Of a DNA stretch of 64,000 bases, positions 21,546-29,018 are shown piece after piece (within the stretch, counting starts at the first letter, position 1; each line of letters opens with the position of its first letter). Source of the DNA: Massilia sp. ST3 (GTDB lineage: Bacteria; Pseudomonadota; Gammaproteobacteria; Burkholderiales; Burkholderiaceae_D); contig NZ_JAGPWC010000004.1 of assembly GCF_018119405.1 (NCBI RefSeq), positions 1-64,000 on the forward strand. Direction: 5' to 3'. The notes under the pieces are model-generated. The model saw only the letters and a list, made by a program, of their open reading frames with translations. It was not told the DNA's origin and made no database searches. Both the position numbers and the translations under genes were made by a program.

Positions 21546-22337
21546 ATGTTGAACAGATTTGTCGGTGCCACTGTTGTGCTTGCGCTGCATGGAGCGTGTG
21601 CAATGGCCGCGCCGGCGCCCAGCGGGGCGCCGGCGAACATGCCGCGCCTGTACATCACGACCGAGCAATCCGGCACATCCAGCATGCTCGACAAGGGGCG
21701 CGTGGTCGGCGTGGCCACCGACAAGGTGCGCGAAGCGATGCAGCGCGCCGGCGTGCCGCATACCATCGAACTGCTGCCCTGGAAACGCGCCTACGCCGCG
21801 GCGCTCGAGCGTCCGGATGCCTGCGTGTACTCGACCACCCGCACCCCCAAGCGCGAGCGCCTGTTCAAGTGGGCGGGCCCGACCGATGTCGGCCAATGGG
21901 TGCTGATGGGGCGCGCCGACCGCGAATGGAACCTCGACAGCCTGGACCAGGCGCGCACGCTGCGCATCGGCACCTATATCGGCGATGCGCGCGACCAGTT
22001 CCTGCGCGACCGCGGTTTCCAGGTGGACGCCACCCCGAACGACATGATGAACCCGCGCAAGCTGCTGCTGGGCCGCATCGACCTGTGGGCCGCCAGCGTG
22101 CGTTCGAGCGAAGAAATGCTGGCGCGGCACGGCTGGGACAAGCAGATCGTGCCCGTGCTGGTGTTCAACCGGATCGAGGTCTACCTGGCCTGCAACCGCG
22201 CCGTGCCGGACAGCGTCATCGACCGCCTCAACCTGGCCTTCGCCGAAATCGCCAGGGACGGGACGGGACGGCGCATCGAGCGCTCCTATGACAGCTGGGG
22301 CGTGGCGGGCAGCGCGGCGGCCGCCGGCAAGCGCTGA
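21546..22337 (+). CDS. Periplasmic solute-binding protein, family 3-like
   Basis: 263 residues. The N-terminus is a signal peptide (MLNRFVGATVVLALHGACAMAA). The rest is a type 2 periplasmic binding fold of the SBP_bac_3 kind: GRVVGVATDKVREAMQRAGV, LPWKRAYAAALERPDACVYS, ERLFKWAGP. No ABC permease or ATPase follows; such orphan proteins in Oxalobacteraceae often act as sensory or unknown-ligand binders. AGGAG about 12 bases upstream supports the start; a longer in-frame ATG at 21477 would spoil the signal peptide. It is followed by a GGDEF-EAL protein whose own sensor is the same fold. Confidence 0.85.
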   Translation: MLNRFVGATVVLALHGACAMAAPAPSGAPANMPRLYITTEQSGTSSMLDKGRVVGVATDKVREAMQRAGVPHTIELLPWKRAYAAALERPDACVYSTTRTPKRERLFKWAGPTDVGQWVLMGRADREWNLDSLDQARTLRIGTYIGDARDQFLRDRGFQVDATPNDMMNPRKLLLGRIDLWAASVRSSEEMLARHGWDKQIVPVLVFNRIEVYLACNRAVPDSVIDRLNLAFAEIARDGTGRRIERSYDSWGVAGSAAAAGKR

Positions 22338-22592
22338 GCACCCGCGCCGGGCGCGCCCGTCCCGGCTCCCGTGCGCTCGCCGCGCACATGGTAATCTTCC
22401 AGCCACAAGCTTGTGAAAAACACCACGCCTCTCAGGCGGGGCGGCATGCCGTTCCCAGCCGGGATGGTGCCTGGCACGACAGTTTTCGGGGAGCATCATG
22501 CAAAAAGTCATGTCGCCTGCCAAGGCAAGCGTGCAGGCGAGAGGGAGGCCGCGTGTGCCTTCCCGCCGCATTTCCGGGGGCGCCGCCCGCGT

Positions 22593-25586
22593 ATGACGGG
22601 TGTTCGCCATCCACCGTTACAAGCGCCCGGCCGTCCATGCCGCCGCGGGCGCGCGCGCGCCTTCGCGGGACTGGCGCTGTGCCTGGTGCTGGCGCTGCTG
22701 CCGGCCCTGCAGGCGCCTGCCGCCTGGGCGGCGCCGGCGCGGGAGCTGCGGGTCGGTATCTACAACAACGAACCCAAGCTGTTTATCGACGGACAAGGGC
22801 GGGCAGCGGGCATCCTGGTCGACCTGCTGACGGAGGTGGCCAAGGCCGAAGGCTGGAGCCTGCGTTTCGTCCCTTGCGCGTGGAGCGGCTGCCTGGCCAT
22901 GCTCGAACGCGGCGACATCGACCTGCTGCCCGACGTCGCCTATACCGACGAGCGCGCCATCCGCCTGTCCTATCACCGCACGCCGGCCCTGCTCAGCTGG
23001 TCGCAGCTGTACCGGGGCTCGGTCAAGGTCGCCTCCATCCTCGACCTGAGAGACAAGCGCGTGGCGGTCCTGGACCGCTCGGTCCAGGCGGCCTTCCTGC
23101 CGACCCTGGCGAACAGCTACGGCTTGAACACGCGCTTCATCGCGGCCTCCTCGCTCGACCAGGCATTCCAGCTGGTGCGCGAGGGCAAGGCAGACCTGGC
23201 CGCGGCCAATAAGTTCTATGGCGACACGCGTGCCGCCGATTATGGGCTGCAGGACACGCCGATCGTGTTCCTGCCGGCGCGCCTGTTCTACGCGGCGCGG
23301 CGCGGTACCCACGGCGAGGAGCTCGCGGCGATCGACCGGCACCTGGCGATATGGCAGGCCCAGCCCGACTCGGTATATTTCGCGATCATCGAACGCTGGC
23401 AGCTGCGGGGCTCGATGCATGAATCCGGCAAGCGCATGCTCTGGCTGCTGGGGCTCGCAGCCGTCTTGCTGCTGGCCGCCCTGGCGGCGGCGCTGCGTTT
23501 CCGTCGCCAGGCGACGGCGGGCGCGCGCGCCTTGCGCGATACCGAGAACAAGCTCGCGACCATCCTGGACAGCGTCGATTCGCCCGTCTACATCAAGGAT
23601 GCCGAGTTCCGCTATCGCTATGCGAACGGGGCGCTGGGCCGCATGCTGGGCATGCCGCCGGCGGACATCATCGGCAAGGACGATTTCGAGCTGTTCGGCC
23701 CGGATCACGCTCCCGCGCTGCGCGCGCACGACGTCGAGGTGATGCGGGAAGGGGGGCGCAAGTTGTTCGAGGAGTCCGCGCGCGATCCGGGCGGCGAGCG
23801 CCGCACCTTCTTGTCGACCAAGATCTCGCTGGCGCTGGAGGTCGGCGCGACGCGCTACCTGTGCGGCATCTCGAGCGACATCAGCGGCCGCAAGCAGATG
23901 GAAGAGTCGGTGCGCCTCGCCGCCACCGTGTTCCAGTCGCATGAGGGGATGCTGGTGCTGGGCGCGGACCGGGCCATCGTCGACGCCAACCAGGCCTTGT
24001 GCACGATGAGCGGCTATGCGCTGTCCGAACTGGTGGGATCGCGCACGCTGCCCTTCCTGCTGAACCGGGACGGGCGCGGCCTCGATGCGCGCTTCTGGGA
24101 CATGCTGGCGGCCCAGCAGCGCTGGCAAGGCGACGCCTGGGGCCAGCGCACCTCGGGGGCCCTGTATCCGGCCCTGTTGTCGGTCAGCGCCGTGCCGGAC
24201 GAAGCGGGGCGTATCGCCCATTACGTCTGCACGGTATCGGACATCACGGAACTGAAGCAGACCCAGGAGCGTAACCAGCGCCTGGCCTATTACGACGAAC
24301 TGACCGGCCTGCCCAACCGCAGGCTGCTGTTCGAACGCGTCCAGTCCTGCCTGTCCGCCGATGCCGATGGCGCCCCGGTCGGCGCGCTGCTGTTCCTGGA
24401 TCTCGACAATTTCAAGGACTTGAACGACACCCGCGGCCACATCGCCGGCGACCAGCTGTTGCAGCAGGTGGCCCAGCGCCTCTGCGCCTGCGTGCGCGGC
24501 AACGACACCGTCGCCCGCCTCGGCGGCGACGAGTTCGTGGTTATGCTCGACGCCATCGGCGCCAACCAGGAGGAGGCGCGGCTGCACACCGAGCTGTTGG
24601 CGGAAAAAATCCTGGCGGCGGTCAGCGCCCCCTACGAGATCGGCGGCCTGGCGCACCACGCCAGCTGCAGCATCGGGATCACGCTCTGCACCCACGCCGA
24701 CGAATCGCTCGACCTGCTCATGAAGCGAGGCGACCTGGCGATGTACCAGGCCAAGGCCGACGGACGCAACACGCTGCGCTTCTTCGAAGCCTGGATGGAG
24801 CAGCGCGTCCAGCGCCGCATCCAGCTCGAGGTGGAGCTGCGCAACGCGCTGGCCGCACGCCAGCTGGAACTGTTCTACCAGCCGCAGGTCGAAGGCAGCC
24901 GCGTGATCGGCGCCGAGGCCTTGCTGCGCTGGCGCCATCCCGAACGCGGCCTGATCGGACCGGCCGAGTTCATCGGCGTGGCCGAGAACACCGACCTGAT
25001 CCTGCCGATCGGCGCCTGGGTCCTGCGCGCCGCCTGCGAACAGCTGGTGCGCTGGAGCGCCACACCCGCCAGCGCGCACCTGACGGTGGCGGTCAACATC
25101 AGCATCCGCCAGCTGATGGAAGACAGCTTCGTGCGCGACACCCTGGACACCATCGCCGCCACCGGCGCCGATCCTTCACGCCTGAAGCTGGAGCTGACGG
25201 AGTCGATGGTGATCGACAGGGTGGAGGAGACCATCGAGAAGATGGAGGAATTGCGGCGCCATGGCGTCTGCTTCTCGCTGGACGACTTCGGCACCGGCTA
25301 TTCCTCGCTGGCCTATCTGAAGCGGCTGCCGCTGGAACAGCTCAAGATCGACCGTTCCTTCGTGCGCGACATCCTGGTCGATCCGAACGACGCCTCGATC
25401 GCGCGCAGCGTGGTGGCCCTGGCCCAGGCGCTGGGGCTGTCGATCATTGCCGAGGGGGTGGAGACGGAGGAGCAGCGGGCCATGTTGCAGGAGCTGGGCT
25501 GCGACCGTTACCAGGGTTATTTGTTTGGGAAGCCTGGGCCGGCGGAGGAGATCGGGGCTTTGCTGGCCGTGAGCGTCATCTCCTAG
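22593..25586 (+). CDS. Periplasmic-binding-domain PAS-GGDEF-EAL protein (c-di-GMP enzyme)
   Basis: About 997 residues. A signal or anchor segment (about 24-45) precedes an SBP_bac_3 sensor domain (RELRVGIYNNEPKLFIDGQG, DIDLLPDVAYTDERA). A membrane helix follows (LLGLAAVLLLAALAAALRF), then two PAS domains, a GGDEF domain with intact GGDEF at 644-648 and an EAL domain with intact EAL at 775-777 and DDFGTGYSSLAYLKR. It likely couples a periplasmic ligand to c-di-GMP. The start is uncertain: the frame is open from 22413, but those 60 codons do not look coding, and no strong ribosome site precedes ATG 22593. Confidence 0.9.
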   Translation: MTGVRHPPLQAPGRPCRRGRARAFAGLALCLVLALLPALQAPAAWAAPARELRVGIYNNEPKLFIDGQGRAAGILVDLLTEVAKAEGWSLRFVPCAWSGCLAMLERGDIDLLPDVAYTDERAIRLSYHRTPALLSWSQLYRGSVKVASILDLRDKRVAVLDRSVQAAFLPTLANSYGLNTRFIAASSLDQAFQLVREGKADLAAANKFYGDTRAADYGLQDTPIVFLPARLFYAARRGTHGEELAAIDRHLAIWQAQPDSVYFAIIERWQLRGSMHESGKRMLWLLGLAAVLLLAALAAALRFRRQATAGARALRDTENKLATILDSVDSPVYIKDAEFRYRYANGALGRMLGMPPADIIGKDDFELFGPDHAPALRAHDVEVMREGGRKLFEESARDPGGERRTFLSTKISLALEVGATRYLCGISSDISGRKQMEESVRLAATVFQSHEGMLVLGADRAIVDANQALCTMSGYALSELVGSRTLPFLLNRDGRGLDARFWDMLAAQQRWQGDAWGQRTSGALYPALLSVSAVPDEAGRIAHYVCTVSDITELKQTQERNQRLAYYDELTGLPNRRLLFERVQSCLSADADGAPVGALLFLDLDNFKDLNDTRGHIAGDQLLQQVAQRLCACVRGNDTVARLGGDEFVVMLDAIGANQEEARLHTELLAEKILAAVSAPYEIGGLAHHASCSIGITLCTHADESLDLLMKRGDLAMYQAKADGRNTLRFFEAWMEQRVQRRIQLEVELRNALAARQLELFYQPQVEGSRVIGAEALLRWRHPERGLIGPAEFIGVAENTDLILPIGAWVLRAACEQLVRWSATPASAHLTVAVNISIRQLMEDSFVRDTLDTIAATGADPSRLKLELTESMVIDRVEETIEKMEELRRHGVCFSLDDFGTGYSSLAYLKRLPLEQLKIDRSFVRDILVDPNDASIARSVVALAQALGLSIIAEGVETEEQRAMLQELGCDRYQGYLFGKPGPAEEIGALLAVSVIS

Positions 25587-25664
25587 CGCGATGCCGGGCA
25601 GTAAAGGCGCCACTGCGGGCGGCGCCGAGCGAGCAGGATTTCTCCGGCTACACCACCTGTTGAG

Positions 25665-25702
25665 AAAACAAAAAACCGCAGTCCTATAAGAAACGCGGGT
25701 TT
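25665..25702 (-). terminator. Rho-independent terminator reading leftward, possibly the displaced tRNA-Leu terminator
   Basis: On the minus strand AACCCGC and GCGGTT pair (one bulged G) and are followed by TTTTTTGTTTTC. No minus-strand gene other than the island genes precedes it. The flanking TTTGG matches the CCAAA that would follow a tRNA 3' end, so it may be the original tRNA-Leu terminator, now separated by the inserted island. Confidence 0.5.
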
Positions 25703-25811
25703 CAGTTTGGCTCATGCAGGATGCTGCATGGTGTTGATGCCTTCAGCCAGAATCAGTTCATCGGTAAAACCAATCGCTTGCGAAACTATTGCGTCAGTTT
25801 TACGTACTTCA

Positions 25812-26249
25812 TCAGCTTGTTCGATAGACGTCAGGAATCACTCGCCAGCCTACAAGCTCATGTTCGACTGCTTTGACGAATCGAGTGCATGTTTCTTTGC
25901 TTGCAATTATTCCCTCATGAGCTAGCGCATTTCTGATTGCCTTGCCCGACACTACTTCTTGGTAATTTAACCACTGCAACCTATTTTTTGCGTCTTCAAG
26001 CTTCGTTCCAAGAGGTGTGCGAGGTCTATAGCGTGGCAGTATCTCCTGTTCGGACAACCTATCGAACACTTGGTCTAGTACTCCATACGCCAAGACGAGG
26101 GGGAGATTGAAGGCCTCCGCCGGTGGATCAGGTTCTTCAAAGAAACCCACCCCTGGGACTAGAACCTGAGAACTACGAAGGTTTATCAATCGGTGGACGA
26201 CTTCCCACTGTTTTCCGACGAAAGTTAAGAAATCTTGATCATTGATCAT
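25812..26249 (-). CDS. Small helical protein with HEPN-type Rx4H motif
   Basis: 145 residues, no signal peptide or membrane helix, AT-rich codon use unlike the neighbours. It is predicted mostly alpha-helical. The motif GKAIRNALAHEG (about 104-115) fits the HEPN RNase signature R-N-x3-H (Rx4-6H, polar residue after Arg). HEPN proteins often cut RNA in toxin-antitoxin and phage-defence systems, or act as non-catalytic partners. It lies 180 bases downstream of the putAbiC-like gene on the same strand, so a joint defence role is plausible but not shown. Family membership rests on one short motif. Confidence 0.6.
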   Translation of the reverse strand: MINDQDFLTFVGKQWEVVHRLINLRSSQVLVPGVGFFEEPDPPAEAFNLPLVLAYGVLDQVFDRLSEQEILPRYRPRTPLGTKLEDAKNRLQWLNYQEVVSGKAIRNALAHEGIIASKETCTRFVKAVEHELVGWRVIPDVYRTS

Positions 26250-26430
26250 TGGTGGTCTCAGACTCTATCAAGAGGTGGCAGACTTTTGAATTGGCGGTAG
26301 ACGGACTATGATCAAATATAGGCCGCGCGTGAAGGATCTGCGCGAGTGCCGTCAGGCACAAGCTCAGGGGCGAACCACGTTTAAAGAATTATAAAGCTGA
26401 CTGAGAGCTAGCGAAAGGTCAAGAATAATT

Positions 26431-27348
26431 TCAATCTAAATGATTGGCCCTCGATTTCATGAAAATTACAAGTGGATCGAAATTCATGGGCAATTTCTCC
26501 AAGACAGAGAATTCCTTTATAATGTTAATTTGACGCGTGCTTAAACTCCAGCTTTCGTAAAATAGGAATATCAGCTCTGCGCTTGAAAGGTTGGCGCGAA
26601 TTATTCGAAAACACTGATGCTTTTGCGGTAGGGGTATCTCAAACGATTGATTGTCAATCCACTCCATTAAACCGAGTAGAGATCGCATCGGAACTTCAAG
26701 GTTTTCCAGCTCTATTTGCTTTGTCAATTCCCAAGCTTTTAATATCGCATCTTCCGCTTCTTGTTCAGCGGCTGCGCTAGAGACGGTAGATGTATTGAAT
26801 AGCGAGTTGAAATCTTGTCCGGTTAATCTATTTGCAAAAACCCGCTCTACCTCAGGGCGCATCATATGATGCTTATGAATCTTTAAAAGAGCACCTTGGC
26901 CAGAGTAAGATTTCCCATTTGGAAATGCGGTACTAACACTATTTACGGCGTCTCTATATGTATTTAGCCAATTAAAAAATACATTCTGGAATTCTTGAAT
27001 TCTAATGGATTTATTCTGTTTTTCCAAGGCCGAGTTTGAGTTCTTCATTTCGCGCAATGAGTTCCTCAATTCTAAGCGTTGTAGTCTCGCATTTAGAAGC
27101 ACGAGAAATACGGTCGCTATCCCCACTATGGGGTTCAATAATCCCCCAAGAAAATCACCGAAAACACCCCATTCATCCTTGGTGTCGGCAAGAGTGAAGC
27201 CGAATTTTCCCGCGTAAAGTGCCAGAGCGCTCAAAGCTGCTACGGCTATTCCCCAGAAAACCCTTCTGCCGTCTCTCAGCATTTTTTCGGCGAAGAAGTT
27301 GCTGACTTCTTCGTCGGTTTGATCTTGAAGTTCTTTAATGGATGACAT
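26431..27348 (-). CDS. Putative phage abortive-infection membrane protein (putAbiC-like)
   Basis: About 305 residues from ATG 27348. Two N-terminal membrane helices (VFWGIAVAALSALALYAG and LLNPIVGIATVFLVLL) flank WGVFGDFLGGLLNP, the hallmark arrangement of the putAbiC group, followed by a coiled coil (LQRLELRNSLREMKNS). The C-terminal half is a helical cytoplasmic domain with FQNVFFNWLNTYRDAV. Family members are thought to stop phage growth by abortive infection; mechanism unknown. The frame is also open back to GTG 27420, but those 24 codons are the tail of the neighbouring integrase remnant, so ATG 27348 is preferred despite a weak ribosome site. Confidence 0.7.
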   Translation of the reverse strand: MSSIKELQDQTDEEVSNFFAEKMLRDGRRVFWGIAVAALSALALYAGKFGFTLADTKDEWGVFGDFLGGLLNPIVGIATVFLVLLNARLQRLELRNSLREMKNSNSALEKQNKSIRIQEFQNVFFNWLNTYRDAVNSVSTAFPNGKSYSGQGALLKIHKHHMMRPEVERVFANRLTGQDFNSLFNTSTVSSAAAEQEAEDAILKAWELTKQIELENLEVPMRSLLGLMEWIDNQSFEIPLPQKHQCFRIIRANLSSAELIFLFYESWSLSTRQINIIKEFSVLEKLPMNFDPLVIFMKSRANHLD

Positions 27349-27369
27349 TATTTTCTGTAGTGGAATTTC

Positions 27370-27984
27370 AGTATATTTCAACGCAATATCTTCTGCGCTT
27401 ACGTAGTACTCCTGCAGCACTTTCCAGTCTCGGTGACCTACCGTACAACATCCAAACCACTGAGTTGGACGCCAGTCGGGTGATTGCTTTGTGAGGTGTA
27501 TCTTGGAACGTTAGAACTAATCCAAAGTCTTCCCTAGACTTGTGAAAGAGTGTGTCAAGAGAAGCACTAGAAATTTTGAACAATGGTTCGCTGGCCGGGA
27601 CCATGGGGAGAAAATCAAGCAACTCGATGGGCGCTTGAAAGTAGGAGGCCGCGCTATGCCCTTCTCTTAAGCTTGTCTAACATCGCCGTCTCGCCACTCA
27701 CGTCGTTTGACTTTAGGCGGAGGTCTCGCCCCCTCGCATCGTGGGTTTGATCGCGAATAACATCGCCAGCGCGACAGCTAAGTGCTTTGTGATGGATCCG
27801 TAGGCGGCGATGGCGTTCAGGTGGACTGTCTTCCACTGGGCGCCTGATTTATGCACCGAGACTTCATGCAGGTAGCGATCAAAGACATCCTGGCTAAGCT
27901 TGCCGGTGTTGAAGTCTGCCAACACCGTTCGGCGTATCTAAGTTTCACGCGCAACGGCCCATGCTTGAGCTTCGGTATTTCCTT
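27370..27984 (-). pseudogene. Tyrosine recombinase (phage-type integrase) remnant
   Basis: Pieces of an integrase lie in order on the minus strand: an N-terminal SAM-like part (TEAQAWAVARET, stop, RRTVLADFNTGKLSQDVF; then FDRYLHEVSVHKSGAQW), a short middle piece, then LFHKSREDFGLVLTFQDTPH, and finally VGHRDWKVLQEYYV. There is an internal TAG, a deletion of the central catalytic region, and two one-base losses between the ITRLA segment and VGHRDW. The catalytic HxxR box, normally HDTRH, reads QDTPH, so it is inactive. It lies 120-730 bases from tRNA-Leu, as expected of a tRNA-targeting integrase. Confidence 0.85.
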
Positions 27985-28106
27985 AGGTGGGGAATTTTAG
28001 GGGAGATTCTAGGGAGCTGTCGTCAGGAAATGATGTCGAAACACAGCATTTCCTAGGGAAGTGATGCTATGGGAAACGCGACTTTTCACTATGAAAGCGC
28101 GTTATT

Positions 28107-28191
28107 TGGTGCCTCCGGCCGGAATCGAACCGGCACGCCTTTCGGCGCTTGATTTTGAGTCAAGTGCGTCTACCAATTCCGCCACAGAGGC
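28107..28191 (-). tRNA. tRNA-Leu (anticodon CAA)
   Basis: An 85-base tRNA including an encoded CCA. The acceptor stem is GCCTCTG with CGGAGGC. The anticodon stem CTTGA/TCAAG encloses loop CTCAAAA, giving CAA (reads UUG). A long variable arm (GCGCCGAAAGGCGT) identifies the leucine class, and GGTTCGATTCC forms the T loop region. Its 3' side borders the degenerate island. Confidence 0.97.
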
Positions 28192-28292
28192 CCAATAGCA
28201 GGCGCGCATCTTAGCACATGCCTTGTGTAACTGACCAGTCTAACTGACGGGTGCGGCGCGAAATCGTCGTGCCGCACCCAGACCGGGTGAAC

Positions 28293-28760
28293 TCAGCGGG
28301 CAATGCGGTGCTGAAGCAGGCGCAGGCTGCCCACCGGGCCGATGACTTCCAGCGCATGCGGGCGCACCGCCACCGTGATGGCGCCTTCCTGGCGGCGCAG
28401 CCAGGGGCGGGGACGGTAGTAGCGGATGCTCTCGGCGTTGGCGTCGGTCTTGCGGTAGCCCAGGGCCGCCATGGCTTCGTCGAGCGTGCTGATCATGTAG
28501 TGCGCGTCGAACCGGGTCTGCATCTCGAAGCGGCCCGGGCCCAGCATGCATACGGGCAGCACACCGCCCAGCAGCGCCGGCACCACGATGTAGGGCAGGG
28601 GCGTGCCGGGGTCGATCAGGTGCAGCACCAGCATCAGCAGCGGCAGGCCGGCCAGCAGGGTCAGGGCCCAGGGCAGGGACTGGCGCCAGGTCGCGATGCG
28701 GCGCAGGTAGCCCGGCCGCTGGTGAACGCGCACTATTTCAGAAAAGGTAACGCTTTTCAT
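28293..28760 (-). CDS. Small membrane protein of unknown function
   Basis: 155 residues. Two hydrophobic segments (about 30-50 and 58-80: LPWALTLLAGLPLLMLVLHL and YIVVPALLGGVLPVCMLG) sit near the N-terminus, followed by a basic, soluble C-terminal half (GYRKTDANAESIRYYRP). AGGAGA precedes ATG 28760 at good spacing, and codon use matches the chromosome, so it is a real gene. No family was recognised. It stands alone between tRNA-Leu and a terminator. Confidence 0.7.
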   Translation of the reverse strand: MKSVTFSEIVRVHQRPGYLRRIATWRQSLPWALTLLAGLPLLMLVLHLIDPGTPLPYIVVPALLGGVLPVCMLGPGRFEMQTRFDAHYMISTLDEAMAALGYRKTDANAESIRYYRPRPWLRRQEGAITVAVRPHALEVIGPVGSLRLLQHRIAR

Positions 28761-28967
28761 GATCGTCTCCTTGCTGCGTGCTTGAGTGTCCGGGCCGGGG
28801 CCTGGCCGGGATCGTTCGGTAGGGTGGACCAAACCATTTTGACGATCACCGCCGTGCGAGGATTGACTCGGCTCAAACGGGACTCAAACGCGCCGATTGT
28901 TGGAGATAGGTTCTCATATCGCGCCCGGGGAGCGCGCACTGGTGGCGGATGCGGCCTGGGGCAGGCG

Positions 28968-28997
28968 AAAAAAAAGCCGCACGGCGGTCCGTGCGGC
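28968..28997 (-). terminator. Rho-independent terminator of the GT39 gene
   Basis: A 9-bp GC-rich stem (GCCGCACGG with CCGTGCGGC) is followed on the minus strand by eight T residues. It lies 20 bases after the stop codon of the membrane glycosyltransferase gene. A fragment of the family B repeat (GTAGGGTGGAC) is nearby at 28822. Confidence 0.9.
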
Positions 28998-29018
28998 TTT
29001 CCATATGGATGAGTGTGC

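Larger units (their letters stand above)
25711..28106. mobile_element. Degenerate genomic island at the 3' side of tRNA-Leu(CAA)
   Basis: This 2.4 kb block is visibly AT-richer than its surroundings and abuts the CCA end of the tRNA gene. It carries, from the tRNA outward, the remains of a tyrosine integrase, a putAbiC-like gene and a HEPN-like gene, all on the minus strand. That order is typical of tRNA-targeted integrative elements. Only a five-base match (TTTGG) can be proposed as a leftover attachment core, so the left boundary is inferred from composition and the displaced terminator. Confidence 0.55.

Noticed and set aside
22413-22592. Upstream extension of the SBP-PAS-GGDEF-EAL protein
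   Set aside because: The 60 codons are low-complexity and carry no domain, and the signal-type segment lies after 22593.
25812-26249. Toxin-antitoxin pair with an unseen antitoxin
   Set aside because: The 180-base gap on its upstream side and the bases downstream contain no credible small partner frame with a ribosome site.
27368-27622. Separate 84-codon gene in the tRNA-Leu island
   Set aside because: It contains the C-terminal integrase segment (SLDTLFHKSREDFG...) and is part of the integrase remnant.
25600-28191. Long direct repeats bounding the tRNA-Leu island
   Set aside because: The tRNA 3' sequence was compared with the region near 25.6-25.8 kb and only a five-base match was seen, so no attachment repeat is claimed.
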